Below are positions 8,000 through 16,209 of a stretch of DNA of 48,111 nt, piece by piece. The position numbers and the translations under genes were made by a program. This DNA is from Candidatus Pollutiaquabacter sp. (GTDB lineage: Bacteria > Bacteroidota > Bacteroidia > AKYH767-A > 2013-40CM-41-45). The stretch covers positions 1 to 48,111 of the forward strand of contig CANIAS010000017.1 of NCBI GenBank assembly GCA_947465495.1. Reading direction: 5' to 3'. The notes beneath the pieces are model-generated. The model saw only the letters and a list, made by a program, of their open reading frames with translations. It was not told the origin of the DNA and did not search any database. Each line of letters starts with the position of its first letter. The stretch's first letter is position 1.

Positions 8000-8980
8000 A
8001 TGATTCGTTTTTTCAGGTCCCCGCAACCGGCCGCATTGTTCATTATTCCATTCATAACCATGCTGTTATGGTCAATAGGATGGGTTTTTATGCCTGTTTA
8101 TAATGCATCCGGGCTTTCGCCTGTTTGGAATTTCATCCAACCCTTATTCTTCGTGATGCCCGTTGCAATACGTACACTGCTGATGGTTTTGGTGGTTTCA
8201 ACGAGTGCCATCTATTTTAATCGGCTGATGAATAGACATGAGGTTCTGTATAAGAACTCGTATTTGCCCTCGCTTTTTTACGTCCTCTTGTCTTCCGCCT
8301 TTCCCGCATTTCTATCAGTACATCCGATACATTTTATCAATTTGATGCTGCTCTTACTATTGGACAGTTCATTTGATTTTTTCAAAAATGATCGGGTCGT
8401 AAAATCAATATTCAATGGAGGCTTTTTAACCGGCGTTATCTGCATTATTTATTTTCCAATGTTTCCGTTGATCCTTTTTTACTTCATGGTACTTGTAATA
8501 CTTCGTTCGTTTGAATTACGCGAATGGTTAATAGCAGCAGTCGGAATCTTTGTGCCGTTTTTTTTTCTCGCAGTTTGGTGGTTTCCGCAAACGCTGATTG
8601 GCCAAGTACATTGGCTGAACGACTATATTTTGAATTACCGCCTTGCCGTGTTGATGCCTCTTCCTGCCAAAGCAAATGTACTCGCGTTGTTCATTGGTTT
8701 GCTGGTTCTTGTATCGATCGTTAAACTGCGCAGTCATTATTATAAGAACATCGTTCGAACCCGAGCGTATCAACAGTCGATCATTCTATTGCTGTTGTTT
8801 TTGATAGGGATTATTTTCCTGTCGGGGAATATGATGGTTGCCAATTTCTCCACCTTGGTAATTCCTTGCGCAGTGGTCATCACGTATTGGTTTGTGGCGG
8901 CTAAGAAAAGGCTATGGTTTTATGAGTTGACCTTATGGGCGTTCATTGGATTGATCGTATGGAATCATCTGAGTAGTTGA
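8000..8980 (+). CDS. Polytopic membrane protein, DUF6427-like
   Basis: A 326-residue integral membrane protein with about 9-10 hydrophobic helices and short loops. The N-terminal RFFRSPQPAALFIIPFI and the central motif LLLLDSSFDFFKND resemble the uncharacterised DUF6427 family of Bacteroidota (assignment by recollection). Helices 4-6 hold paired aromatic and Pro positions (YFPMFPLILFYF) as in GT-C or O-antigen-polymerase-like proteins. The gene directly downstream, 16 bases away, encodes a GT-C-type membrane protein, so a role in lipid-linked sugar or envelope processes is possible but unproven. The start ATG at 8000 follows a near -7 box, TACTTTTA, at 7986-7993. Confidence 0.68.
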   Translation: MIRFFRSPQPAALFIIPFITMLLWSIGWVFMPVYNASGLSPVWNFIQPLFFVMPVAIRTLLMVLVVSTSAIYFNRLMNRHEVLYKNSYLPSLFYVLLSSAFPAFLSVHPIHFINLMLLLLLDSSFDFFKNDRVVKSIFNGGFLTGVICIIYFPMFPLILFYFMVLVILRSFELREWLIAAVGIFVPFFFLAVWWFPQTLIGQVHWLNDYILNYRLAVLMPLPAKANVLALFIGLLVLVSIVKLRSHYYKNIVRTRAYQQSIILLLLFLIGIIFLSGNMMVANFSTLVIPCAVVITYWFVAAKKRLWFYELTLWAFIGLIVWNHLSS

Positions 8981-8996
8981 TATCTATTATTGAGAT

Positions 8997-10829
8997 ATGA
9001 GCAAGAAACAGGAATCTCCAATGCCGGTAGTACCCTCGGATCGATGGTCGTTGCGTGCAGTACCCTATGTGTTGTTAGTGGCTGCGGTTTTGTTTTTTTT
9101 CGGATCAGTTGTCCGTAACAATAGCGCGTTGGACGATGTCATGGTATTGACCAATAACACGTATGTGCAATCCGGCATTGCTGGAATACCCTCCATTTTC
9201 TCGTATGATTCCTTTCATGGGGCTACGCATAAACCAGCTACGCGTTTAGGATGGCGTTATCGTCCCTTATCATTGGCTTTTTTTGCAATAGCCTATGAGT
9301 TCTTTGGGAGTCATTGGCAGAATTATCATTGGTTGAGTTTGCTATTTTATGCAATAGGTGCGTGTGTCGCCTATAGTTTCCTTAAACGATGGATTTTCAA
9401 ACAAGACAAATGGCTACCGCTTTTAACAGTACTTTTTTTCATCATCCTGCCCGTACATACGGAGGTTGTTGCTAATACCAAAAGCTGCGACGAGTTGTTG
9501 GCTTTTATTTTTTCCATTCTATTTCTCGACCACTACCTACGCTGGTGTTTTAAGCCTGATCATAAGCGGTTGGTGATTGCGCTGTTGTCTTTTCTGGCAG
9601 CATTATTTTCCAAGGAGAGTAGTGTGCTAATGGTCTTTCTTGCTCCAACATTGTTGTATGTCGTCACAGAAAAAGGCCCACTTGCTTGCCTACGTAGTTC
9701 TTTGCCTTTTATTCTTGCTATTGGCCTATTTTTAAGTTGCCGTTTAGCAATTAGTAACTTGCCAGACCCGCAAATTGACCTGGCAGCAAACCCATATTTA
9801 TTTGCAACAGGAGTAGAGAAGTTAGCTACTATTTCCTGGGTACTGTTAGAGTATCTCAAGTCTCTTTTTATTCCTGGTGAGTTGATTTATGATTATGGCT
9901 ACCGCCATATACCATATGTCGATTTCACATCGAAAGTTGCCTTACTGGGCGCATTGTTGCATCTAGCGTCCTTGGTATTGAGCATATATTTTGTGATTAG
10001 CAAGCGCTTGTTAGGGTTTCTGCTGTTAGCCTATTTGACAGGAATGCTGTTGTTGTCAAATTTATTCTTCAATGTCGGTCCGATAATGGCGGATCGTTTC
10101 ATTTTCACACCGGGGTTCTTTTTAATAACCGCTACGGTATTCATTTTTCATGTATGGCTAACGAAGTTGTCAAAGGGTAAATCTATTTTAATGCTTTCGA
10201 TTTTATTTTTAGTAGTAGCTCCATTTGCCTATTCTAAAACCAGCCAACGTATTTCTGAGTGGAAAGATAATGACACACTTTTTACAGCAGATCTACCCAA
10301 GGCTCCTACTAGTTTTCGTGTAATTGTCTTTAAAGCTATTTCACTTTCTGAAAAAGCTCGCACGTGCACCGATTCATTGGAGCGTATTGCATTATGGCGA
10401 TCTTCCATCCAATTGATGGAGCGTGCATATGCAATCTATCCAGATTATAAAATGATGTACATGGATTGGGGATCAGCATACTATAATTTGGGGCAATTGG
10501 ATAGTGCTGAATGGGCTTGGGAAAGGCATCGGTTGTTGTACCCTACCAGCTCTTTTATTGAGAATAACCGGCGATTACTGGAGGATGCAAGATTCAACCT
10601 TCAGTTGCAACTTTATAATGAGCACTTTCATGAACGAAATTTACCATACTTGAAGCAGGTCTTGTTGAAGGCGCTACAGTACCGTGCTACTTCTGCTCCA
10701 GTATGGAATTTAATAGGCAAGGTCTATTACCTGGGTGGTCAACGTGATAGTGCCCGCTATGCCTGGGAACGTGCAGTTGCATTGGATTCTTCCGATGCAG
10801 AATCAAAAAAATTTCTGAACATGCCTTGA
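8997..10829 (+). CDS. Tmtc-like GT-C membrane protein with C-terminal TPR repeats
   Basis: A 610-residue protein. About 11-12 membrane helices occupy residues 20-420. The first large loop carries NNSALDDVMVL, an Asp-Asp pair placed like the catalytic acidic motif of protein O-mannosyltransferase-type GT-C enzymes. The segments WRYRPLSLAFFAI, PVHTEVVANTKSCDELLAF and FFIILP...LFSKESSVLM follow the pattern of the eukaryotic and bacterial Tmtc family. Residues ~455-605 form at least two TPR units (YYNLGQLDSAEWAWERHRLL and YYLGGQRDSARYAWERAVAL), presumably outside the cytoplasm. It probably transfers a sugar from a lipid carrier to secreted protein; the actual donor and target are unknown. It is 16 bases after the DUF6427-like gene, so likely the same operon. 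Confidence 0.75.
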   Translation: MSKKQESPMPVVPSDRWSLRAVPYVLLVAAVLFFFGSVVRNNSALDDVMVLTNNTYVQSGIAGIPSIFSYDSFHGATHKPATRLGWRYRPLSLAFFAIAYEFFGSHWQNYHWLSLLFYAIGACVAYSFLKRWIFKQDKWLPLLTVLFFIILPVHTEVVANTKSCDELLAFIFSILFLDHYLRWCFKPDHKRLVIALLSFLAALFSKESSVLMVFLAPTLLYVVTEKGPLACLRSSLPFILAIGLFLSCRLAISNLPDPQIDLAANPYLFATGVEKLATISWVLLEYLKSLFIPGELIYDYGYRHIPYVDFTSKVALLGALLHLASLVLSIYFVISKRLLGFLLLAYLTGMLLLSNLFFNVGPIMADRFIFTPGFFLITATVFIFHVWLTKLSKGKSILMLSILFLVVAPFAYSKTSQRISEWKDNDTLFTADLPKAPTSFRVIVFKAISLSEKARTCTDSLERIALWRSSIQLMERAYAIYPDYKMMYMDWGSAYYNLGQLDSAEWAWERHRLLYPTSSFIENNRRLLEDARFNLQLQLYNEHFHERNLPYLKQVLLKALQYRATSAPVWNLIGKVYYLGGQRDSARYAWERAVALDSSDAESKKFLNMP

Positions 10830-10834
10830 GTCAA

Positions 10835-11266
10835 TTATCTCCAGGTTCTTTTTCCGAGGTAATGATCTTCCCGGTTACGCATTTCTTTCAATTTCGCAGC
10901 CGATTTGTCGGAGTAACCGCACAAATGCAAAACGCCGTGAATCATCACTCGATGTAATTCATCGGTGAACGAATTATTCAGTGAAGCGGCATTCGCTGTA
11001 ATTCGATCGATGGAAATGAAAAGATCCCCCTGAATCATGGAGGCGTCATCGGAAAGATCGAATGTGATGATATCGGTATTGTAGTTGTGCTGCAAGTATT
11101 GCTTGTTCATTTTCCGTAAATAACGGTCGCTGCAAAAGATCACGTTGAGCGTGCCTGCCCGAAAACCCTCTTTACGAATAGTGTTAATGACCCATTTCGA
11201 AATCACATCGCGATCAAGAAAGCGAAAGCGTACGTCTTCCTTAAAATAATTGATTGCAGTAGCCAT
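10835..11266 (-). CDS. ybeY: Endoribonuclease YbeY (rRNA maturation factor)
   Basis: A 143-residue UPF0054 protein acting in 16S rRNA 3'-end maturation and ribosome quality control. The metal motif reads HGVLHLCGYSDKS: the first two His ligands of HGxLHLxGYDH are present, but the third His is replaced, with Asp-Lys at that point. I recall the same GYxDK form as common in Bacteroidota YbeY, so it is probably a lineage variant and not a broken site. Other family segments are visible (NVIFCSDRYLRKMNKQYLQH, DIITFDLSDD, GDLFISIDRI). It converges on the Tmtc-like gene, with 5 bases between the stops. In many Bacteroidota ybeY lies next to the RsbW-like and DUF4175 genes found here from 12.3 kb; a secreted-protein gene separates them. 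Confidence 0.93.
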   Translation of the reverse strand: MATAINYFKEDVRFRFLDRDVISKWVINTIRKEGFRAGTLNVIFCSDRYLRKMNKQYLQHNYNTDIITFDLSDDASMIQGDLFISIDRITANAASLNNSFTDELHRVMIHGVLHLCGYSDKSAAKLKEMRNREDHYLGKRTWR

Positions 11267-11343
11267 AACATCGTGGTTAGTGCATGCAAGATAACGATTG
11301 TATCATTCCCGATGTTCCGGTCGGATTGTTACCTTCGGGTGCG

Positions 11344-12237
11344 ATGAAGAAAGGGCTCGTCTCGTTTTTATTTTTTGTAGGAATGTCATTTTCTGTTTTC
11401 GCACAGGAAGATTATACGTGGTGGAACACGATCCATCATTGGGATGGTGTCACGCCCTGGAACCAATACCTGACGGTATCTCCGGCATTTTTTGGTCCGA
11501 ATGCATTACCAGTTCCTGACATTCGCAGTGGAGTTCCGGATTCGCTCTACCGGTTTGAAATAATGACCGGTGTGCATGCAAGTCCTGGTGACCATACAGT
11601 CGATGGAAGCCTAACTGTCGTAGCGCCATTCTGTGACGGCAAAATCACGCTGGAAGCATTTGTAGTGCCCTTGGAATTTTACTGCATGGATACGTTGACG
11701 CGTGATGTACGGGCCGTCCGCGATCAAGATGGTCGGGGTCGTGCAGGTGGAGATATTTACTTTTCAACTAACATCGCCTTGCTGAAGGACCATCCAGTCT
11801 ATCCCGACATCGCTTTGGAGATTGCGCTTCGGACTGCATCTGGAACGCAACTTGGAGCCGCCCGATATACCGACGCTCCCGGCTATTACATGGATCTTTC
11901 GTTCGGTAAATCCTATTCAATTAACGAAGCGTATAAATTGCGGGGTTATGTGATGTCAGGTTTTTATTCCTACCAGACGTACGACTTGCAACAGCTCCAA
12001 AATGATTGCTTTTTATATGGCGCTGGGGTGGATGTAAGCTCGACACATTTTCGATGGTCCAATCAATTGGGTGGGTATGTCGGTTATCGTCACGATGGTG
12101 ATGCACCACTAGTTTTCAGGTCTCTTTTCCGTTTTGAATGTAAATTAATTGATTGGCTTTTGGACTTTCAGGTAGGAGGTCACGACTACGCCTATCGTTC
12201 TGTTCATGCTGGTCTTTCCTGGAAGTTGCGACCATAA
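11344..12237 (+). CDS. Secreted protein of unknown function
   Basis: The start is set at the ATG at 11344, which opens a signal peptide (MKKGLVSFLFFVGMSFSVFA, cleavage before QED). An earlier ATG at 11284 would add 20 non-hydrophobic residues. The mature chain (~277 residues) is beta-rich, with repeated long strands such as ITLEAFVVPLEFY and FRWSNQLGGYVGYRHD, and ends in the aromatic pattern AGLSWKLRP. This resembles an outer-membrane barrel. The segment DGRGRAGGDIYFSTNIAL is a glycine-rich loop. No enzyme signature is recognised. It ends at a strong bidirectional terminator (12239-12262) and is divergent from ybeY. Confidence 0.68.
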   Translation: MKKGLVSFLFFVGMSFSVFAQEDYTWWNTIHHWDGVTPWNQYLTVSPAFFGPNALPVPDIRSGVPDSLYRFEIMTGVHASPGDHTVDGSLTVVAPFCDGKITLEAFVVPLEFYCMDTLTRDVRAVRDQDGRGRAGGDIYFSTNIALLKDHPVYPDIALEIALRTASGTQLGAARYTDAPGYYMDLSFGKSYSINEAYKLRGYVMSGFYSYQTYDLQQLQNDCFLYGAGVDVSSTHFRWSNQLGGYVGYRHDGDAPLVFRSLFRFECKLIDWLLDFQVGGHDYAYRSVHAGLSWKLRP

Positions 12238-12238
12238 A

Positions 12239-12262
12239 AAAAGGAGGCCATTGCCTCCTTTT
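12239..12262. terminator. Bidirectional intrinsic terminator
   Basis: Perfect 10-bp stem AAAAGGAGGC / GCCTCCTTTT with loop CATT (12249-12252). A-rich sequence before and T-rich sequence after let it serve both the secreted-protein gene (+) and the RsbW-like gene (-). Confidence 0.85.
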
Positions 12263-12288
12263 AAGAATATCATTGTTTCAAGCAGCTA

Positions 12289-12708
12289 TTAATTGCTACT
12301 CAATTTAAAATTGAGCTCCACGACTCGTCCTCCGTCAGAGAAAATCAGTTGGTCGGCCAGGTGCTTCATGAGGAAGATTCCCCGACCGCATTCTTTTTCA
12401 AGGTTCTCTGGTGCTGTTGGGTCAGGAAGATTGTAAAAATCAAATCCTTTTCCTTCGTCGGCAATGGTGAAAGTGAGTGTATTATGGATACATCCGTATT
12501 GGATACGGACTTTTTTCATGGGGTCCGACTTGTTGCCATGATACATGGCGTTGGTTACCGCTTCAGTAAGAGCCACTAGCATGTTCCCAAATGTGTCTTC
12601 ACTGACGTGGTAACTGTCACGTACTTCTTCGATCATTCTTTCTACGATCGACAGGCTTTCGGTTTGTGAGTTCAGTTCTATCATTTGGAGTCCGCCGTCC
12701 TTAATCAT
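12289..12708 (-). CDS. RsbW/SpoIIAB-like ATP-binding protein (HATPase_c)
   Basis: A 139-residue GHKL-fold serine kinase or anti-sigma-like protein. Visible boxes are ALTEAVTNAMYHGNK (N box with Asn), IADEGKGFDF (G1 box) and ECGRGIFLMKHLADQL (G2 box). In Firmicutes such proteins phosphorylate an anti-anti-sigma factor and bind a sigma factor; in Bacteroidota the partners are generally not known, and no STAS gene is adjacent here. The start ATG at 12708 is 10 bases after the DUF4175 stop; a second ATG at 12684 (MIELNSQTESLSIVERM) is an equally good N-terminus. It is the last gene of the minus-strand run and ends at the terminator at 12239-12262. Confidence 0.85.
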   Translation of the reverse strand: MIKDGGLQMIELNSQTESLSIVERMIEEVRDSYHVSEDTFGNMLVALTEAVTNAMYHGNKSDPMKKVRIQYGCIHNTLTFTIADEGKGFDFYNLPDPTAPENLEKECGRGIFLMKHLADQLIFSDGGRVVELNFKLSSN

Positions 12709-12718
12709 TTACAACTGG

Positions 12719-15700
12719 CTATTTTTCAAGAGATTGAAAGTAATCGGATACTTTTTGTTTGTAATAAGAATTGAACGATGGGGGTACTGTACGAAGCAAT
12801 TCCATCTCCTTCAACTTGATTCTTTTATACTCTTCAAATTCAGCAGGGTTACGCTGATAGGCATTTTTAGCCTCTTCGGATTTACGTTGCTCATCCTGAT
12901 CTCTTTCACGTTCGGCTCGCTCACTGTCCAGCAGACGCGAGAGGATATCTTCCTGACGTTGAAGGGTCTGGTCAGATATCATTTTATTTACGATGTCTTT
13001 TTCCGTTTCCTCCATCTTGTTTTGGATTTCCTGCAGGTTGCCAAGTGAATTTTTGCCATCCTTGTTTTCCTGCTGATTGAGTTTGTTCAGCTCATTTCGG
13101 ATAAATTCCTGTTGTGCGGCCAGTTTGGCCAGCTGTTCGCTCATAGCTTGGTCCCGCTGCATTTTTCCATTCTGGGTGCCACCTTGCTTTTTCATGGCCT
13201 CCTTCATCTTTTGCATGTTTTTATTCAGCTCTTCCTGCATCTTTCGAAGCTCAGAAGCCGACGAAGGTTTTTTCTGGCCTGGTTTGTTGCAAGTGGATGA
13301 TTGCTTGGATTGTTGCTGTTGCTGTTGTTGCTGCTGCATTTGTTTGAGGGCTTCACTTAGCAACAAAGTCAGGTTATTAACCGAAGTCATGACGAATTGT
13401 TGCCGTGTGCGCGCCTGTGGCACTAGACGGTCCTCCATATTCTCCATGGCCTCTTCCATGTTCAGGTTGATGGCTCCAATTTCCTGATTGACTTTGGATG
13501 CAATGGAAGCCACGCGCTTAGTGAGGGCGAACAGCGAGTCTTCAATCACACGGGCATCGTCCTTTAATTTACGCTGTTGCTGGGAAAGTTTCAGGTACTG
13601 TGGATTGTTGATATCGATCGTTTTTAAGTCTTGCATCAATCGCTCTTGATCAAAGGAGAGTTTCAGCAGATTTTCCAGAAGCGCCCGCAATGCATTCATG
13701 TCTTCCTCCTGTTGCTCCTGTTGCATTTTCTGCTGCTGCTGCTCCATTTGCTGGGCCATTTCGTCCATCTGCTCAGCGGCTTTCTTTTGTGACTTCGAAG
13801 CTTTGCCGGATTTTTTATCGCCAAGCTGGTTGCTGGAGTTATTCATCTCCTGCTCAATCTGCTCTTCCTGCTTACCAGTATTTGGGATATCATTTTTCTT
13901 TTCCAGCGCATCGTTTTTCTTGGCTAGTTCCTTCATGTCTTCACGGAACTGGTCAAAGGCCTTGTTCAGGCTATCCTGTTGCTTCTTTAATTCGTCGGTA
14001 TTAGCGTCCTTCTTTTCACTTTCTTTGGAAAGATCGTCCTGCTTTTTAGCGAGGTCTTTAAGTTTATCGATATTCTCTTGGAACTTTTGTTCGAACTCCA
14101 TTTGCTTAAATAGTTCGATGGTCCGTTCCAGGTCTTTCTGAAGATCTTTGTTGTCCTGCTTCATTTCACCCAGCTGCTGTTTCAGCTGTTCCTTATCTAC
14201 TTTTTCCATCATCTTCTGAAGCTCTTCCATGAGTTTTTCCAACTCCGGCGTCATCAGTTTGTCCATGAGGGACTGCAGCTGATCTTGTTTTTTCAGGATA
14301 TCTTCGTTCGTTTTCTTGTACTCCTGCTCCTTGCGATTCTTTTCTTCGTTCTGCTTGCGAATCTCATCCAGTTTTTCGCGCAACTCTTTTTCTTTTTTCA
14401 GAATCTCTTCGGCTTTTTTCTTCTCTTCCCACCCAGCTTCTTGTTTCTCTAGTAATTTACGATTTAGATCATTGACATCCTTTTGCAGTTCTTTGGCCTG
14501 CTCGATACTTTCTTTCAAATCATCTTTAATCGATTGATTACTCTTCTCCGTATTCTCCGCAATTTCTTGTAATGATGGAGCTTTGAATACTTGGGTTTGG
14601 GATCGCGTTGATTTTGGTCCAGCGATTCCATCGTTGTCCCATACCTCGAAATAGTATTCTACTTCATCACCAGCCTGGATATTTACCTGGCCAAGATCCC
14701 ACAGGTGAAAGAAAGCGTCAGCATTGAGATTCTTGTTCAACGGCAAGTTTTCCGAGACTACTCGATTCTTGTTCTGTCCGGTAGAATCGTTTGATCGGAT
14801 GAAATGATACGTAAACGTGAGCCGTGAGAATCCATAATCGTCTTTGATGACACCACGGAAGAAATTGCGTTTTGATGAAAGCGAGTCCTGCTGCTGTTCG
14901 ACGCTGATGCTTGGGTATTGGTCAGGAATCACGTTGATGCTATAGAGCATGGAATCTTTGCTCTGCATAAAATCGTTTCCAGTTATGACGCGGTAGCCGT
15001 CGTTGCGCAGCAATCGACGATCGTACTCGAATCGCTGGTCCTTAGTGGCCACTAAGGTGATGGTAGTGTCAGCAAACGCCAAACGTACAAACGACGTATT
15101 CTGTGTTGTGAATGACCACGCAACACGCGTTCCTGCAGGAATAGTTAGGTCCCCTGTGTTTTGTATCGTTTCGTTTTGTTTGCCCAAATAAGCAGGGTAG
15201 GAAAGGGCGATTTTGAAATTCAACAAGACGGGGTTTGGAAGCGCTTCCAAGGTATAAGGCTTAGAATAAAATCCGTCGGCAGTCAGACGGAAATCTATGT
15301 TGTGCTGCAGATTACGGAACGTGTATTGGAAATGGGTAAGGTCAATTTTTTCGAGTCGAAATTGGTTGCCATCGATCACTATGAATACTTCGGCTGGCAC
15401 TTCCTGGCCGTCCATTTCTACGTGCACTATGAAATCTTGCTGCTGAATGGCTTTTAGTTCCTTCTCTGCAATATTAAAAGTGAAGGGCGCCTCCTCTTCG
15501 AAATACGTACGGTGCTCGATCAGTCGTTGAGTACTGTCAGTAATCAGTGAAGGCGAAGTAAAAAGCAGCACGACAAGAATTGCTGCGGGGATTGCCGCCC
15601 AGCGCAAGTACCGTCTGTTATCGCGGAGGTCAATGGCAGTGGAAAAAGAAACGGGTTTTAAAGCAGCTGATTTCTGTTGAATGGAGGCCTCGATGAGCTC

Positions 15701-16084
15701 GCGACTCATGGCGGAGCTGTTGTTCGCTTGCTCTTTCAGTTGGAGTACATTCAATAGCTTGTCTTCGACATGCGTGAAGTATGTACCGATGATACGAGCT
15801 GCTTCTTCGTGGGAAATGATTTTGCCAATTCGGTTAAGTCGAGCCAGCGGGGATGCCACAAATCGATAGAGCACCAGGCCAATGGCGGCCATAAATCCAT
15901 AGAAAAGAAAGGTGCGAATGGAGGTGTCGAAATGCCCCAGTGATTCAAGGCCGGCGACCACCAAAAAAAAGGCAAGAATTAATGTGAAAGCATAGATGCC
16001 GCCTCGTATAAGTTGATTCTTATAGTACTTGCGGATGAATGCATCCAGGTTATTGATCAGTAAGGAATAATTGCTTGTCTGCAT
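12719..16084 (-). CDS. DUF4175-family giant coiled-coil membrane protein
   Basis: A 1121-residue protein. Two membrane helices occur near residues 25-45 and 55-75, followed by LNRIGKIISHEEAARIIG, typical of the DUF4175 N-terminus, and a third helix around residue 160. A beta-rich extracytoplasmic region (~200-490, with EVEYYFEVWDNDGIAGPKS) precedes a very long Glu/Lys/Gln-rich coiled coil (~500-1000). It includes a nine-glutamine tract encoded at 13310-13336 and several Q-runs near 13730. Function is unknown; the family is largely restricted to Bacteroidota and often neighbours an RsbW-like ATPase and ybeY, as here. Start ATG at 16084; the hybrid kinase stop is 125 bases upstream. Confidence 0.88.
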   Translation of the reverse strand: MQTSNYSLLINNLDAFIRKYYKNQLIRGGIYAFTLILAFFLVVAGLESLGHFDTSIRTFLFYGFMAAIGLVLYRFVASPLARLNRIGKIISHEEAARIIGTYFTHVEDKLLNVLQLKEQANNSSAMSRELIEASIQQKSAALKPVSFSTAIDLRDNRRYLRWAAIPAAILVVLLFTSPSLITDSTQRLIEHRTYFEEEAPFTFNIAEKELKAIQQQDFIVHVEMDGQEVPAEVFIVIDGNQFRLEKIDLTHFQYTFRNLQHNIDFRLTADGFYSKPYTLEALPNPVLLNFKIALSYPAYLGKQNETIQNTGDLTIPAGTRVAWSFTTQNTSFVRLAFADTTITLVATKDQRFEYDRRLLRNDGYRVITGNDFMQSKDSMLYSINVIPDQYPSISVEQQQDSLSSKRNFFRGVIKDDYGFSRLTFTYHFIRSNDSTGQNKNRVVSENLPLNKNLNADAFFHLWDLGQVNIQAGDEVEYYFEVWDNDGIAGPKSTRSQTQVFKAPSLQEIAENTEKSNQSIKDDLKESIEQAKELQKDVNDLNRKLLEKQEAGWEEKKKAEEILKKEKELREKLDEIRKQNEEKNRKEQEYKKTNEDILKKQDQLQSLMDKLMTPELEKLMEELQKMMEKVDKEQLKQQLGEMKQDNKDLQKDLERTIELFKQMEFEQKFQENIDKLKDLAKKQDDLSKESEKKDANTDELKKQQDSLNKAFDQFREDMKELAKKNDALEKKNDIPNTGKQEEQIEQEMNNSSNQLGDKKSGKASKSQKKAAEQMDEMAQQMEQQQQKMQQEQQEEDMNALRALLENLLKLSFDQERLMQDLKTIDINNPQYLKLSQQQRKLKDDARVIEDSLFALTKRVASIASKVNQEIGAINLNMEEAMENMEDRLVPQARTRQQFVMTSVNNLTLLLSEALKQMQQQQQQQQQSKQSSTCNKPGQKKPSSASELRKMQEELNKNMQKMKEAMKKQGGTQNGKMQRDQAMSEQLAKLAAQQEFIRNELNKLNQQENKDGKNSLGNLQEIQNKMEETEKDIVNKMISDQTLQRQEDILSRLLDSERAERERDQDEQRKSEEAKNAYQRNPAEFEEYKRIKLKEMELLRTVPPSFNSYYKQKVSDYFQSLEK
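13310..13336 (-). repeat. Polyglutamine-coding CAA/CAG tract
   Basis: Nine consecutive Gln codons (mixed CAG and CAA) inside the DUF4175 gene, flanked by KQM and SKQ. Imperfect trinucleotide repeat, so only moderately prone to slippage. Confidence 0.9.
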
Positions 16085-16209
16085 CGTACCGACCGTGACC
16101 GGAATTCAGTGTTCTTACAAAGTTACGAAGAAACTACCCTGTTTTCCATCAGCGTGAATCCCAAGAACGTTTTTTACGCAATTAAATTGATGTTGTTCCG
16201 CTTTTTCGG

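Noticed and set aside
10835-11266. YbeY as inactive because the third His ligand is missing
   Set aside because: The GYxDK form is, from memory, common in the phylum, and the rest of the protein is intact.
13077-14141. Long Ser/Phe/Cys-rich plus-strand frames opposite the DUF4175 gene
   Set aside because: They are antisense images of the Lys/Glu/Gln-rich coiled-coil codons and carry low-complexity products with no family match.
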